From assembly GCA_964493205.1 (NCBI GenBank), contig CAZBMJ010000007.1, forward strand, positions 1 through 64,000: a DNA stretch of 64,000 bases, in the 5' to 3' direction. The notes below the pieces were generated by a model. That model made no database searches and was not told the DNA's origin. It was given only the letters and a program-made list of their open reading frames with translations. The translations under genes were made by a program, and so were the position numbers. This DNA is from CAZBMJ01 sp964493205. GTDB lineage: Bacteria; Myxococcota; UBA727; JABDBI01. Of the stretch, positions 9,240 to 17,600 are shown one piece after another; the first letter of the stretch is position 1, and every line of letters starts with the position of its first letter.

Positions 9240-9887
9240 TTATGGTATACTCATCGGAATTAAATACTTTTCATTTACACTAAATTCAAAAATAAAAAAT
9301 TTTTTCTTAGGCAAGTCTACAGGTTTGTTCTCAGGATTGCGGTACCTGAAATTTATTTTTTTGATAATTAATTTTTTCCCTTCAAGCACAGTTTCTTCTG
9401 GTACCACGGATTGATTTGTTCTAATAAAGTTTTCATTCTTTGAATATAATGGTTCTAATATTTTTAATCTTTCCTGTATAGTTTCATTTTTTTTTAAAAG
9501 AAAAACCCTATTTACTATAGCTTCTTCACAAGAAAATTCACAAGAAAATTCAGCAGAAAGTATATTATTATCATTTTTTGCAGTAATAAAAATTTCAACT
9601 GCTTGGTTAAACTCTTTACCAAAATTTTTGTTCTTGAAGTTTTTTTCAACCCTAGGCTCAGGTAAAATTTCAAAAGCATATTCCAGTATTTTATATAGAG
9701 TTTCTCCATTTTCATCATCATTTCGCAGCTGCTCTATTAAGCTATTCATATAAGTATCATTATCATTTTTTATTAAGCTATTCATATAAGTATCATTATC
9801 ATTTCTTATTTTTTCTAATAAACTATTTATATCAGCTCCAAAAACAAAACTGTTTAACATACACATTAATATTATAATTTTATCCAC
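9240..9887 (-). CDS. Secreted protein of unknown function, duplicated family copy 1
   Basis: Not recognised. The open frame extends upstream to a TTG at 9914, but TCGAGGATAATTACA places a GAGG ribosome site before a GTG at 9887, so that start is used (215 residues). The signal peptide is DKIIILMCMLNSFVFGA. After it come short acidic/Asn-rich repeats (NDNDTYMNSLI, two near-identical 12-residue copies), then a domain ending in KKINFRYRNPENKPVDLPKK and FFIFEFS. The ends are almost identical to the neighbouring copy at 10042-10647 whereas the middle differs. This pattern is expected of tandem duplication followed by fast change of the middle. Confidence 0.7.
   Translation of the reverse strand: MDKIIILMCMLNSFVFGADINSLLEKIRNDNDTYMNSLIKNDNDTYMNSLIEQLRNDDENGETLYKILEYAFEILPEPRVEKNFKNKNFGKEFNQAVEIFITAKNDNNILSAEFSCEFSCEEAIVNRVFLLKKNETIQERLKILEPLYSKNENFIRTNQSVVPEETVLEGKKLIIKKINFRYRNPENKPVDLPKKKFFIFEFSVNEKYLIPMSIP
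9736..9807. repeat. Two in-frame 36-bp direct repeats
   Basis: The unit beginning ATTAAGCTATTCATATAAG occurs at 9736-9771 and 9772-9807 with only one or two differences. It encodes the duplicated 12-residue NDNDTYMNSLIK/E segment of the 9240-9887 protein and is not repeated in its paralogue. Confidence 0.8.
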
Positions 9888-9983
9888 TGTAATTATCCTC
9901 GATAAAAAAATCAAAAAAATTTTTACTTGCGGATAATAAAAATATTGTCAATTGAGTATTTGCTTTCACAGATTATAATGGTT

Positions 9984-10026
9984 CCAGAAAACGTGCAGCT
10001 GTTGCTGTGTCGAATGCGGGTCATAA
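9984..10026 (+). pseudogene. 3' remnant of the cysteine-rich gene
   Basis: Thirteen codons plus stop read QKTCSCCCVECGS, matching the C-terminus QQTCSCCCVECGS of the 8730-9224 protein with one amino-acid change and two synonymous changes. There is no start or signal peptide upstream. It is the edge of duplication unit B and not a gene. Confidence 0.85.
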
Positions 10027-10041
10027 CAACAAGAAGCTCGA

Positions 10042-10647
10042 TTATTGTATACTCATCGTAAGTAAATACTTTTCATCTTCTTCACTAAATTCAAAAATAA
10101 AAAATTTTTTCTTAGGCAACTTTACAGATTTGTTACTAGAATTGCGGTACCTAAAATTTATTTTTTTGATAGTTAAATTTTTATTATCAAATAAAATATC
10201 TACTGATTTAGATTCATTTGGTCTAATAACATTTGTAGAGTAAAGCTCAAGAATTGCAAAACCTTCGCTCGAAAAAAAAATTGCTTTCATTAGATTTTCT
10301 TCAGATAAATATTTACAGGATAAAATACGGCAATTATTTTTTTCCCCAATAAAAATTTGAAGTGCATGAGCGAATTCACTAGTAAGTTCAAAGATTTTTT
10401 TAACGGCAAAATCTTTTATATAACATTGTTCTAAATCTTCTAGTTCTAGCATTTCGTGAAGCATATTTTGATTGAAAGAAAGTATTTTATATAAAACTTC
10501 TTCATTTTCATCATCATTTTTCAGTTGTTCTATTAAGCTATTTATATGATTATCAGTATCGTTTTTTGGTTCTTCTATTAAACTATTTATATCAGCTCCA
10601 AAAACAAAACTGTTTAACATAAACATTAATATTATAATTTTATTCAC
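10042..10647 (-). CDS. Secreted protein of unknown function, duplicated family copy 2
   Basis: Paralogue of the 9240-9887 protein. The start is placed at the GTG at 10647 because GAGG lies just upstream in the same conserved leader; a TTG at 10674 lacks a ribosome site. The 201-residue protein has signal peptide NKIIILMFMLNSFVFGA and the shared ending LPKKKFFIFEFSEEDEKYLL. The centre (residues of about 60-150) shares little with copy 1, including a Cys-containing part (NNCRILSCKYL). It lacks the double NDNDTYMNSLI repeat. The function is unknown. Both copies lie between the cysteine-rich gene and the KfrA-like gene. Confidence 0.7.
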   Translation of the reverse strand: MNKIIILMFMLNSFVFGADINSLIEEPKNDTDNHINSLIEQLKNDDENEEVLYKILSFNQNMLHEMLELEDLEQCYIKDFAVKKIFELTSEFAHALQIFIGEKNNCRILSCKYLSEENLMKAIFFSSEGFAILELYSTNVIRPNESKSVDILFDNKNLTIKKINFRYRNSSNKSVKLPKKKFFIFEFSEEDEKYLLTMSIQ

Positions 10648-10726
10648 TGTAATTATCCTCGATAAAAAAATCAAAAAAATTTTTACTTGCGGATAATAAA
10701 AATATTGTCAATTGAGTAAGTTAAAA

Positions 10727-11656
10727 TTATTTTAGTATAGCTCTTAGTCTAGCAATAGTAACAATAGAAGCTTTTAGATCATTATTAGCTTTAATAATAT
10801 CTTGTTTGCAGTTTTGAATTTGCTGATTTTTTTCGTTAAGTTCAACAAGCATACTTTGGTTAGCAGTAATTAAGGATTGTAGTTCTTTTAAATATTCTTG
10901 ATTTTTATTGCTTAAATTTAAAATTTTTGTAGAAAACTCTTCTTTTTCTTTTTCTTCTCTTTGTAAATTAATTTTTAGATTATAAATTTCTACTTTTAGT
11001 TGAGTTAACTGTTCTGAAAAATTATGTCCTAGTGCTGTTTTATCTTCTTCAAGCTTATTGATTTGAGAATTTAAACTAATAATCATACTTTCATAAGCTT
11101 GCTTAAGCCTTAAAAGTTCTTCTGCATGATTTGATAGGTTAATATTTAGATGTTTATTTAAATCTTGAATCTTTTGCTCATAAACTTTTTTTTCTTCTTG
11201 TTCAGTTTTTAAATTAGTTTGCAAATTAGCTATATTTTCTTCTTGAATAAGATTTTTTTGGTCAAGCACTGAGTATTCTTTAACTAAGTTGGATAGGTCT
11301 TCTTTTATTTTAATATTTTCTTCTTCTTTGGCTTTTAACTGTATCAGAAATTCTTCTTTGATTTTCTGTAATTGCTCACTCGCTTCTGACTGCAGTTGTT
11401 CGTGAACTAGCTTTACTGCTCTTGAAATAGGATCTGATAAATCCGTAAAATTTTCCTGAGTTTTGTTTATGCCTCTAATTTCTTCCCAAGTTTTTTTGTA
11501 TTTATAAATTTCGTTTGGACTCCCCCGACTTTTACCTAAAAAAACAAGCCTTTCCCGAATGGCATCTCCGGTTAAACCGCTACTATTTCCATGCATCGCC
11601 CATAAATCATCGCATGCTTGCCAAACTTCTTGTTCTCTTCTTCTTACTGTTTGCAT
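10727..11656 (-). CDS. KfrA-like DNA-binding coiled-coil protein
   Basis: The first 60 residues (VWQACDDLWAMHG, AIRERL, GSPNEIYKYKKTWEEIRG) match the pattern of the KfrA N-terminal DNA-binding domain: a helix, then a variable-regulator helix, then G-S-P-x-x-I and a Trp. From about residue 85 to 305 the sequence is an uninterrupted heptad-like coiled coil rich in Lys, Glu, Leu and Gln. In plasmids such as RK2, KfrA binds DNA by this head and forms filaments by the coil, linked to partition. Here the replicon type is unknown. It could be a chromosomal nucleoid-associated or regulatory relative, or a trace of plasmid integration. No signal peptide. The protein has 309 residues, usual for the family. 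Confidence 0.75.
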   Translation of the reverse strand: MQTVRRREQEVWQACDDLWAMHGNSSGLTGDAIRERLVFLGKSRGSPNEIYKYKKTWEEIRGINKTQENFTDLSDPISRAVKLVHEQLQSEASEQLQKIKEEFLIQLKAKEEENIKIKEDLSNLVKEYSVLDQKNLIQEENIANLQTNLKTEQEEKKVYEQKIQDLNKHLNINLSNHAEELLRLKQAYESMIISLNSQINKLEEDKTALGHNFSEQLTQLKVEIYNLKINLQREEKEKEEFSTKILNLSNKNQEYLKELQSLITANQSMLVELNEKNQQIQNCKQDIIKANNDLKASIVTIARLRAILK

Positions 11657-11747
11657 AAATTTAACCTAAATCCCACGGGTATTTCTTTGTTGTGTTCCAT
11701 ATTGTAATACCTTTTTATAACTTTTACCTAAAGGTAGATAAATATAA

Positions 11748-12977
11748 ATGCTTATAGATACAAAAAATGATTTTTCTAGTAACCAATCGGCATTAAATAA
11801 CATTGCGTGGCTCAGCTTTTTATGGTCATGTGCTTCTTTAATGGTTTATAGTATTTTACCTGCCTTTGTTGTAGACGAACTAAATATTAATCATTCTCAA
11901 GTAGGATGGATTGAAGGACTAGCTATTTCTTCATCGTTTATGTCAAAATTTTTTTCTGGAGTTTTTAGTGATATTTCACATGCTAGAAAACCACTAATTT
12001 TATTAGGCACATCTTTTAGCGTAATAACCAAAACTTTATTTGCTTTATCAACTGGAGCTTATACTATTTTTATGGCTCGTTTAGTAGACCGTTTGAGTAA
12101 AGGAATAAGAGCAGCACCAGCAGATGCCCTAATTGCTGATTTAAGTGAACCAGAAAAATATGCGTCTGCGTTTGCTCTTAAACAAACATTAGGCTCACTA
12201 GGTGCTGTTTTTGGCGCTGTTTTAACTACTGGTATAATGCTTATATCTGGAAATAATTATAAATTGGTTTTTTGGCTATCATTAATACCTGCTATGTTTG
12301 CTGTATTGTTATTAATATTTTTTATTAAACCAAACCCTAAGACTCATCCTCGCAACAGTCCTAATTATACTGGTAGTAAGTTAAAACTAGATATAAAAGA
12401 TTTTAGTAAATTTTCCTTGGAATTTTGGTGGTTATTATTTAGCTTTTTCTTTTTGATGCTTGCAAGATTTAGTGAAGCTTTCATAACACTACAGGGTAAG
12501 AATGTAGGTTTCTCAGTAGCTTTTTTGCCATTTATAATAATTATTATGAACTTATTTGATGCAGCTGCAGCCATTCCATCGGGCAAGATCGCTGATAAAA
12601 AAAATCGCAAAAAAATGTTATTAAATGGGATGTTTATTATTATAATTGCTGATTTCTTTATATCTTATAACAATATGACTGGTTTTATCATTGGTATTAT
12701 TCTTATAGGGGTTCATGTGGGGATAACTCAAGGCCTACTTAGGGCTTTAATAGCCCAATCTACTCCAGCAGAACTTAGAGGAACAGCATTTTCGCTGTTT
12801 TTTTTAGTATCTGGAGCAGCTCTTTTGATAGGGAATGTAGTGGCCGGAAAGTTATCTGATACTTTTGGATTAAAAACCACCTTTTTAGGTGGTAGTGTTT
12901 TTTCTTTAATTTCAATAATTTTGTTAAGCTTTAGTATTTTTAAAGAACACAAAAAAACTAACCTACAGGTATATTAA
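11748..12977 (+). CDS. MFS transporter
   Basis: A 409-residue integral inner-membrane protein with about 12 hydrophobic segments. Between helices 2 and 3 it carries the MFS motif-A-like GVFSDISHARKPLILLG, and the second half has a matching SGKIADKKNRKKMLLNG. The segment DRLSKGIRAAPADALIAD resembles MFS drug/organic-solute exporters in the UMF1/YxiO-like or multidrug branch. The substrate cannot be assigned. An AAAGGTAG ribosome site precedes the ATG. It overlaps the convergent beta-barrel-like gene by 20 bp and is divergent from the KfrA-like gene. Confidence 0.9.
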   Translation: MLIDTKNDFSSNQSALNNIAWLSFLWSCASLMVYSILPAFVVDELNINHSQVGWIEGLAISSSFMSKFFSGVFSDISHARKPLILLGTSFSVITKTLFALSTGAYTIFMARLVDRLSKGIRAAPADALIADLSEPEKYASAFALKQTLGSLGAVFGAVLTTGIMLISGNNYKLVFWLSLIPAMFAVLLLIFFIKPNPKTHPRNSPNYTGSKLKLDIKDFSKFSLEFWWLLFSFFFLMLARFSEAFITLQGKNVGFSVAFLPFIIIIMNLFDAAAAIPSGKIADKKNRKKMLLNGMFIIIIADFFISYNNMTGFIIGIILIGVHVGITQGLLRALIAQSTPAELRGTAFSLFFLVSGAALLIGNVVAGKLSDTFGLKTTFLGGSVFSLISIILLSFSIFKEHKKTNLQVY

Positions 12978-13767
12978 TACCGAAAGAAACTTTGCCGCTT
13001 AGAGTTAAATCATCTTTGAGCCCTAAGCTTGCCTTAAGCACTGTTTGAAAAGATTTATTTGCCCACCAAGTATTTATTCCTGCACCTATTTTTGTGCTTC
13101 CGTATATTGGTTTTGTTGGTTTATTGCCTTTTATATAGGTATCTTGGCTGCGGATTATAGAAGTAATAACTTTGCTTTCAGAGGTTATTTTGATACCTAG
13201 ACCGGTGTCTAATGTATGGTTTAAGGGGGATTTAGGTAGATCATTCATAAAACTTAAATGATATCTGCTTCTTAAATCAAGCATATCATTAATAGGAAAA
13301 CCAACCCCTGGGCTGATGTTATGTGCCATAGAACTTGAATATTTAGCGAAATCATAACCTAGCATCACATTAAGTTTTTTATAAACGTTAAAATGATTAT
13401 CAAGAGATGCGCTTTGTTCCTCTACGATAGAATTATTTGTATTCATGCCAACAGTGCCTAGTAAAGTATATACGGAACCAATTTTTGCTGATCCGTCTAT
13501 GTCAAAACCAAAAATAGACTGTTTAGATTTATAAATATGTCTTGCAAGTACGCCCACACTAAAATCTTTTAGTTCAGAAACATTAAAACCTAGGCTAGAT
13601 TGTGTACCAGCCAAAGACTTTTTAGCAAATTCTGAAGCAAATAACGAAGAAACTTCATATTTTGGTGTTTGTTCTGCAACGGCTTTTACTTCAGGCATAA
13701 TATCTTGCGCAAAACCTAATTTAGACAAAAAAATCAAAAAAACTAGTTTAAATATTTGTTTATTCAC
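12958..13767 (-). CDS. Probable outer-membrane beta-barrel protein
   Basis: Not matched to a named family. A signal peptide (NKQIFKLVFLIFLSKLGFA) is followed by about 245 residues with alternating polar/hydrophobic strands, for example FDIDGSAKIGSVYTLLGTVG, KLNVMLGYDF and SFQTVLKASLGLKDDLT. The C-terminus is LSGKVSFGINIPVG, close to the strand-plus-turn ends of small barrels. The size fits an 8-12 strand barrel. It is preceded by AAGGAGAAATAA, a strong ribosome site. Barrel assignment is inferred from pattern alone. Confidence 0.6.
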   Translation of the reverse strand: MNKQIFKLVFLIFLSKLGFAQDIMPEVKAVAEQTPKYEVSSLFASEFAKKSLAGTQSSLGFNVSELKDFSVGVLARHIYKSKQSIFGFDIDGSAKIGSVYTLLGTVGMNTNNSIVEEQSASLDNHFNVYKKLNVMLGYDFAKYSSSMAHNISPGVGFPINDMLDLRSRYHLSFMNDLPKSPLNHTLDTGLGIKITSESKVITSIIRSQDTYIKGNKPTKPIYGSTKIGAGINTWWANKSFQTVLKASLGLKDDLTLSGKVSFGINIPVG

Positions 13768-13819
13768 TTATTTCTCCTTGTTTATTAGATAATTTAGGGA
13801 GAAGAATATAAAAATCATT

Positions 13820-14392
13820 CTATTTTTTATGGAGTTTTTTGATTTTTTTTTCTGTTTTACGTAATAATTTTTTTATTTTTCTAGACTCACAATAATCTTT
13901 TGCTTTATATCCATTTATATCACGGTGTTTTACATCAGCTCCAAACCTTATTAGCAATTCAACTATATCTTGATTTTTAGTAATAATTGCCCAGTGTAAA
14001 GCGGCCCATCCACATAAATCTTGCCTGTTCACTAAACTAGGGTTTAATTCAAGCATAATTCTTACAGCATTTATATTTAAACAAGAAACAGCAACCATCA
14101 AAGGAATTCTTCCTATGCAATTACAGTGGGGTGCGTCTTCTTCAGGCGAGATATGTACTTTGTTTATTAAAAATAATGCCCAATCCATGCTTTTAGAATA
14201 CATTGCCCATTGGTGCAGCAGATTATGTCCGTTATATTCACAAAACTTCATTCTATTAATTTCTTGTGAACTATATTTAAAAGTTAAATCGTTACTTTTC
14301 ATTTTTTCTAAAACTGCTTTACAAAATTGGCTGAGCTCATCTGCTAAAATGCTTTGACTAAATAAAAATAAAATAAAATAAACTGGTTTCAT
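13820..14392 (-). CDS. Exported ankyrin-repeat protein
   Basis: 190 residues with a signal peptide (KPVYFILFLFSQSILA). The central part shows ankyrin repeats: GHNLLHQWAMYSKSMDWALF, then GRIPLMVAVSCLNINAVRIM, and the best one, GWAALHWAIITKNQDIVELL followed by IRFGADVKHRDINGYKAKD. The tail is very basic (RKIKKLLRKTEKKIKKLHKK) and may bind nucleic acid or membranes. Ankyrin repeats mediate protein binding and are common in secreted effectors of intracellular bacteria, though periplasmic ankyrin proteins also exist. Its target is unknown. The gene is in the same direction as, and just downstream of, the two beta/gamma-crystallin-like genes but behind their terminator. Confidence 0.8.
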   Translation of the reverse strand: MKPVYFILFLFSQSILADELSQFCKAVLEKMKSNDLTFKYSSQEINRMKFCEYNGHNLLHQWAMYSKSMDWALFLINKVHISPEEDAPHCNCIGRIPLMVAVSCLNINAVRIMLELNPSLVNRQDLCGWAALHWAIITKNQDIVELLIRFGADVKHRDINGYKAKDYCESRKIKKLLRKTEKKIKKLHKK

Positions 14393-14572
14393 ATAATTCC
14401 CTTAATCCCCCATAAAAACGGCAGTAATTACTTAGATATTTTAGTTACAAGTATATTTTGGCAATTTTTCATCTCATACCATAGTATTAATAGTATGATT
14501 TAGTATTAATATTGTTTTATATATTTTTCTAATAATGACAATTATCAGAAATGCGTAGTTTGATTTAGGGAC

Positions 14573-14596
14573 AAAAAAAGAAGCCTTACGGCTTCT
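14573..14596 (-). terminator. Rho-independent terminator of the 14622-15008 gene
   Basis: On the minus strand the stem AGAAGCC-GTAA-GGCTTCT (7 bp, 4-nt loop) is followed by a run of T (14573-14578). It starts 26 bases after the stop codon. Confidence 0.85.
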
Positions 14597-14621
14597 AAGA
14601 TTTCCCAGATTTACTAATAAT

Positions 14622-15008
14622 TTAATTAGTAGGAGGAATAGGAAGGGAAATTGCTTGAGAACAAGTACAGGTGAAATAGCTTGCTTTATTATTAAAATCG
14701 TATAAAAACGATACTGAGTGGTCTAGGGTTATACTAGAACTATATCCGTTTCGTACTCCAATATTAAGATAGTCATATAAAGTTATAGTACAGCCTTCTG
14801 CTACATATAACGAAGAGACTACATTATCCCAAGTATCACCTAAATATTGCGGTATATTATAATTTTCCGTTGAAAATATAACCCGTGAGTCGCCCCGGTG
14901 AGCAATATCAACATGTAGTTCTGCGCAAACTTCAGAATTTGCGCCATAAGATAGCATTGTTATGCTTAATAAAAGTATCTTACTTAAAAAATCACCTATT
15001 CTTTTCAT
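14622..15008 (-). CDS. Secreted beta/gamma-crystallin-like protein, paralogue 1
   Basis: The start at 15008 is chosen because ATGGGGAAAAT gives a ribosome site; an upstream in-frame ATG would precede it. The 128-residue protein has a signal peptide (KILLLSITMLSYGANS). The mature part is a divergent relative of its neighbour at 15133-15459: GDTWDNVVSSLYVAEGCTITLYDY aligns in part with GDWWNDKVSSVHVSPGCQITLYEH. The canonical Y-x-x-x-x-Y/F-x-G corner is weakened here, so calcium binding may be lost. It ends in a Cys-x-Cys (FTCTCSQ). A terminator follows. Confidence 0.65.
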   Translation of the reverse strand: MKRIGDFLSKILLLSITMLSYGANSEVCAELHVDIAHRGDSRVIFSTENYNIPQYLGDTWDNVVSSLYVAEGCTITLYDYLNIGVRNGYSSSITLDHSVSFLYDFNNKASYFTCTCSQAISLPIPPTN

Positions 15009-15080
15009 ATTTTCCCCATTTATTGGTTTCTCTATAGCAAAATACAATTAAAATTGTTTAAGAATCAAATTAGATTATAT

Positions 15081-15113
15081 AAAAAGAAAAGGACCCAAAT
15101 GTTTTGGATCCTT
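15081..15113 (-). terminator. Rho-independent terminator of the 15133-15459 gene
   Basis: On the minus strand AAGGATCCAAA pairs with TTTGGGTCCTT (11 bp with one G-U) across a 3-nt loop and is followed by TTTTCTTTTT. It lies 20 bases beyond the stop. Confidence 0.85.
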
Positions 15114-15132
15114 ACAGCATTAAATGAGCTTA

Positions 15133-15459
15133 TTAATAGCAGTAACAAGAAAAGCCACTAGTTTGGTCATTAAATAAACCACCTACGTAACTAGTTGAGC
15201 TGGTGAGTGTATATGGCATACCAGCATAATTTGCATGCTCATATAAAGTAATTTGGCAGCCCGGTGATACATGTACAGATGAAACCTTATCATTCCACCA
15301 ATCGCCAATCCAGCCTACGTTGCCTTCCCCGCTAAATACATGATAAGATGCTCCACCGTAATTTGCGTGCTCATATAAAACAGCGCAGATATCACCAGCA
15401 TTTGCTGAGGCAGTAAAAATAAATAAACTCATCAAAATACTTTTAATCATATTTTTCAT
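15133..15459 (-). CDS. Secreted beta/gamma-crystallin-like protein (peptidase inhibitor I36-like), paralogue 2
   Basis: 108 residues: a signal peptide (KSILMSLFIFTASANA) then two Greek-key-type repeats, each opened by LYEHANYGG or LYEHANYAG and joined by GWIGDWWNDKVSSV. This Y/F-E-x-x-x-Y-x-G pattern with the following N/D-D-x-x-S-S is the beta/gamma-crystallin hallmark; the N-D-K-V-S-S stretch is the calcium-site type. Exported bacterial members bind calcium or inhibit metalloproteases (SMPI, family I36). Cys at the N-terminus and FSCYCY at the end probably form disulfides. AAGGAG precedes the ATG. Which activity it has is not decidable here. Confidence 0.85.
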   Translation of the reverse strand: MKNMIKSILMSLFIFTASANAGDICAVLYEHANYGGASYHVFSGEGNVGWIGDWWNDKVSSVHVSPGCQITLYEHANYAGMPYTLTSSTSYVGGLFNDQTSGFSCYCY

Positions 15460-15522
15460 TTTTTAATCTCCTTAAAAATTAGCGATTAGTAACTAATAAG
15501 TGCGAGTTATGTTATTAAGTGT

Positions 15523-16887
15523 TCACTCATGGCTAGCTATTAGAAGGAGTTTTGGTTTAAAGTTTAACCAATATGATACAACTAAAATCGATACACTACC
15601 TAAACCTAAGCATAATCCAAGCCATAGACCTATAAGCCCCATCTTAAACCAAAAACATAAAATAGCGCTTAAAAGCAATGCAATTGGATAATAACCAATC
15701 GCGCAAGCATAAAAAGCGAAACTACTGTCGCCAGCACCACGTAATACACCTATAGTACATCCTTGAATTGCATCTAGAATTTGGCAAAGTATCGCCAAAA
15801 AAACTAGATAATTGGCAAAACCGATAACTTTTTGATCATTGGTAAAAAGTAAAAAAATAGATCCAGAACATACGAGTAAGAATAGACAAGCAAAGCTCAT
15901 CAATAAAAAACCTAAAAAGATAGCGCTAAAACCGGCAAGTCTGGCTCTTTGTATATTTCCTTCTCCAATTAATTTACCAACTCTGAAAGAAGCTGCATTA
16001 GCAAGGCCCAAGGGAAACATATAGCTAAAGCTTATAATCATTATTAAAATATGATGTGCTGCTGTTTGTTCTAGGGCCAGCTGGGCAGCAAAAAGAGTTA
16101 ATAAAGAAAACAAAGATACTTCAAAAATTTGCTGCCCACCTGCAGGAATACCTATTTTTAACATTTTAATAATACTTTTTTTTTGCAAAACAAAGAATTC
16201 TTTAAATTTAATTTTTAGATGGCTCTGAGGGTTTTTAAATATAAAAAATGCTATAATAATATTAAATAAACAAATAAAAACTCTAGAAATATTAGTGGCC
16301 ATGGCAGCGCCCTCTATACCTCTTTCCATAAAGCCATAATTGCCAAATATTAAAGCTTTATTGGCAAAATAATTAAGAATATTAGATAAAATCACAATTA
16401 AAACAAATGGCTTAATAAATCCTTGGCTTAAACAAAATCGTTGTATAGCAGCTGTCAACATTAAAAATGGTAAGCCAAAACATATGGAAACTAGATATAT
16501 TTGCGCATACTCTCCTACCAATTTGTCCAACCCCAAAAAACCCACAAAACTTGCTAAAATCAATAATAAAAAAATAAGAATTATTGAAAGCCCTAAAGCT
16601 AACTGAATACCTGAAATGAAAATTTTTGATAAGTCTTGTTTTCTTCTAGCTCCTAGAGAATGAGAAGCCAGTACGTCCACAGAAAATAATATACCAATAA
16701 AAAATACTGTTATGGGCCAAAAAATAGCCCTTGCTACACCACTTGCACTTAGTTCTGCTATTCCCAGCTGACCAAGCATGGCTGCATCAACCATGCCAAG
16801 GCTCATAAACCCTGCCTGACAAAACATGATTGGAACAGCATAAAAAAACATGATTTTTGATTCAGTTAAAAATTCTTTTAATTGCAT
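15523..16887 (-). CDS. MATE-family efflux transporter (NorM/DinF-type)
   Basis: A 454-residue membrane protein with about 12 hydrophobic helices and the MATE half-repeats: YAVPIMFCQAGFMSLGMVDA in the first helix and GIPAGGQQIFEVSLFSLLTL at the start of the second half, about 230 residues later. The segments VDVLASHSLGARRKQDLSKI and ASFRVGKLIGEGNIQRARLA are the corresponding loops in each half. Role: cation-coupled export of organic or drug-like compounds from the cytoplasm. AAGGGTGGG lies just upstream of the ATG. The gene stands on its own between the crystallin-like and Nudix genes. Confidence 0.92.
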   Translation of the reverse strand: MQLKEFLTESKIMFFYAVPIMFCQAGFMSLGMVDAAMLGQLGIAELSASGVARAIFWPITVFFIGILFSVDVLASHSLGARRKQDLSKIFISGIQLALGLSIILIFLLLILASFVGFLGLDKLVGEYAQIYLVSICFGLPFLMLTAAIQRFCLSQGFIKPFVLIVILSNILNYFANKALIFGNYGFMERGIEGAAMATNISRVFICLFNIIIAFFIFKNPQSHLKIKFKEFFVLQKKSIIKMLKIGIPAGGQQIFEVSLFSLLTLFAAQLALEQTAAHHILIMIISFSYMFPLGLANAASFRVGKLIGEGNIQRARLAGFSAIFLGFLLMSFACLFLLVCSGSIFLLFTNDQKVIGFANYLVFLAILCQILDAIQGCTIGVLRGAGDSSFAFYACAIGYYPIALLLSAILCFWFKMGLIGLWLGLCLGLGSVSILVVSYWLNFKPKLLLIASHE

Positions 16888-16949
16888 AAAATACCCACCC
16901 TTATTATTTGTTCCTAATTAAGAGTAAAGCATTTTATTTTTGAGAAAAA

Positions 16950-17495
16950 TTAAAACATTTTTAAATACTTATCAGCCATTTTTCTTAAATTATTGCAATA
17001 AGTTAAATCATTTTTAACTTCTAATATATCAACCCATTTTAAAGCATTTGATTCAGTTGATATTTTATAATTAAAATTTCCAGCATAAAATAAAAATTTA
17101 ATATCATAATGATAATGAGGAGGAGTTTCTTTGTGTTGTTCTATTAAATGAACATCCAGATCAAAAATATCTTTTTTATCTGTATAAATACTAGTTATTC
17201 CAGACTCTTCTAATGCTTCTTTTTTGGCTACTTCTAAAATATCCGTTTCGCCATCAGCATGTCCTCCAAGCTGTAACCACCTACCAATTTTTTTATGATG
17301 AGTAAGTAATACGCTAGTTTTATCAGGTCCTACTAACCAAGCAGATCCTGTTATATGCCCCGCTAGATTTTCTCTAGAGAAGCAATTTTTATTATTTTTT
17401 ACAAAATCTATTATTTTGCTTTTTGCTGCTTCATCTTCTGCTGAGCAAACTTCATATTTATTAAGCAAATCCAATAGTTTATTTCTATGTGGCAT
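16950..17495 (-). CDS. Nudix hydrolase
   Basis: 181 residues from an ATG at 17495 preceded by AAAGGTG; the open frame continues to a TTG at 17549 without a ribosome site. The Nudix box reads GGHADGETDILEVAKKEALE followed by ESGI, which has one extra residue in the middle and Lys in place of the usual Arg. The preceding HHKKIGRWLQLGGH and this spacing are typical of a group of bacterial Nudix proteins that act on unknown nucleoside diphosphate derivatives. The start region lies close to the divergent glmM gene (about 105 bp). Substrate not assignable. Confidence 0.88.
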   Translation of the reverse strand: MPHRNKLLDLLNKYEVCSAEDEAAKSKIIDFVKNNKNCFSRENLAGHITGSAWLVGPDKTSVLLTHHKKIGRWLQLGGHADGETDILEVAKKEALEESGITSIYTDKKDIFDLDVHLIEQHKETPPHYHYDIKFLFYAGNFNYKISTESNALKWVDILEVKNDLTYCNNLRKMADKYLKMF

Positions 17496-17600
17496 TTTTG
17501 CACCTTTATTTATCAACATCACATTGTAATTTTTACTTTTTTTTGTCAAAAGTAAAAAGAATTATTTAACTTAAGAAGAAAAAATGTGAAAGTGAAGGTT

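Larger units (their letters stand above)
9182..10718. repeat. Tandem segmental duplication (two units of about 0.75 kb)
   Basis: Unit A (9182-9958) and unit B (9984-10718) lie head to tail with a 25-bp junction. Each begins with the last codons of the cysteine-rich gene, continues through AGCTCGATTAT, contains one secreted-protein gene on the minus strand and ends with the same upstream leader (ATTGTCAATTGAGTA). The edges are nearly identical, while the gene interiors have diverged and differ in length. The ancestral order was probably cysteine-rich gene, one secreted-protein gene, KfrA-like gene. Confidence 0.85.

Noticed and set aside
10007..10243. 78-residue plus-strand frame starting in the duplicated gene remnant
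   Set aside because: It begins out of frame with the remnant and is antisense to the real secreted-protein gene. No coding pattern.
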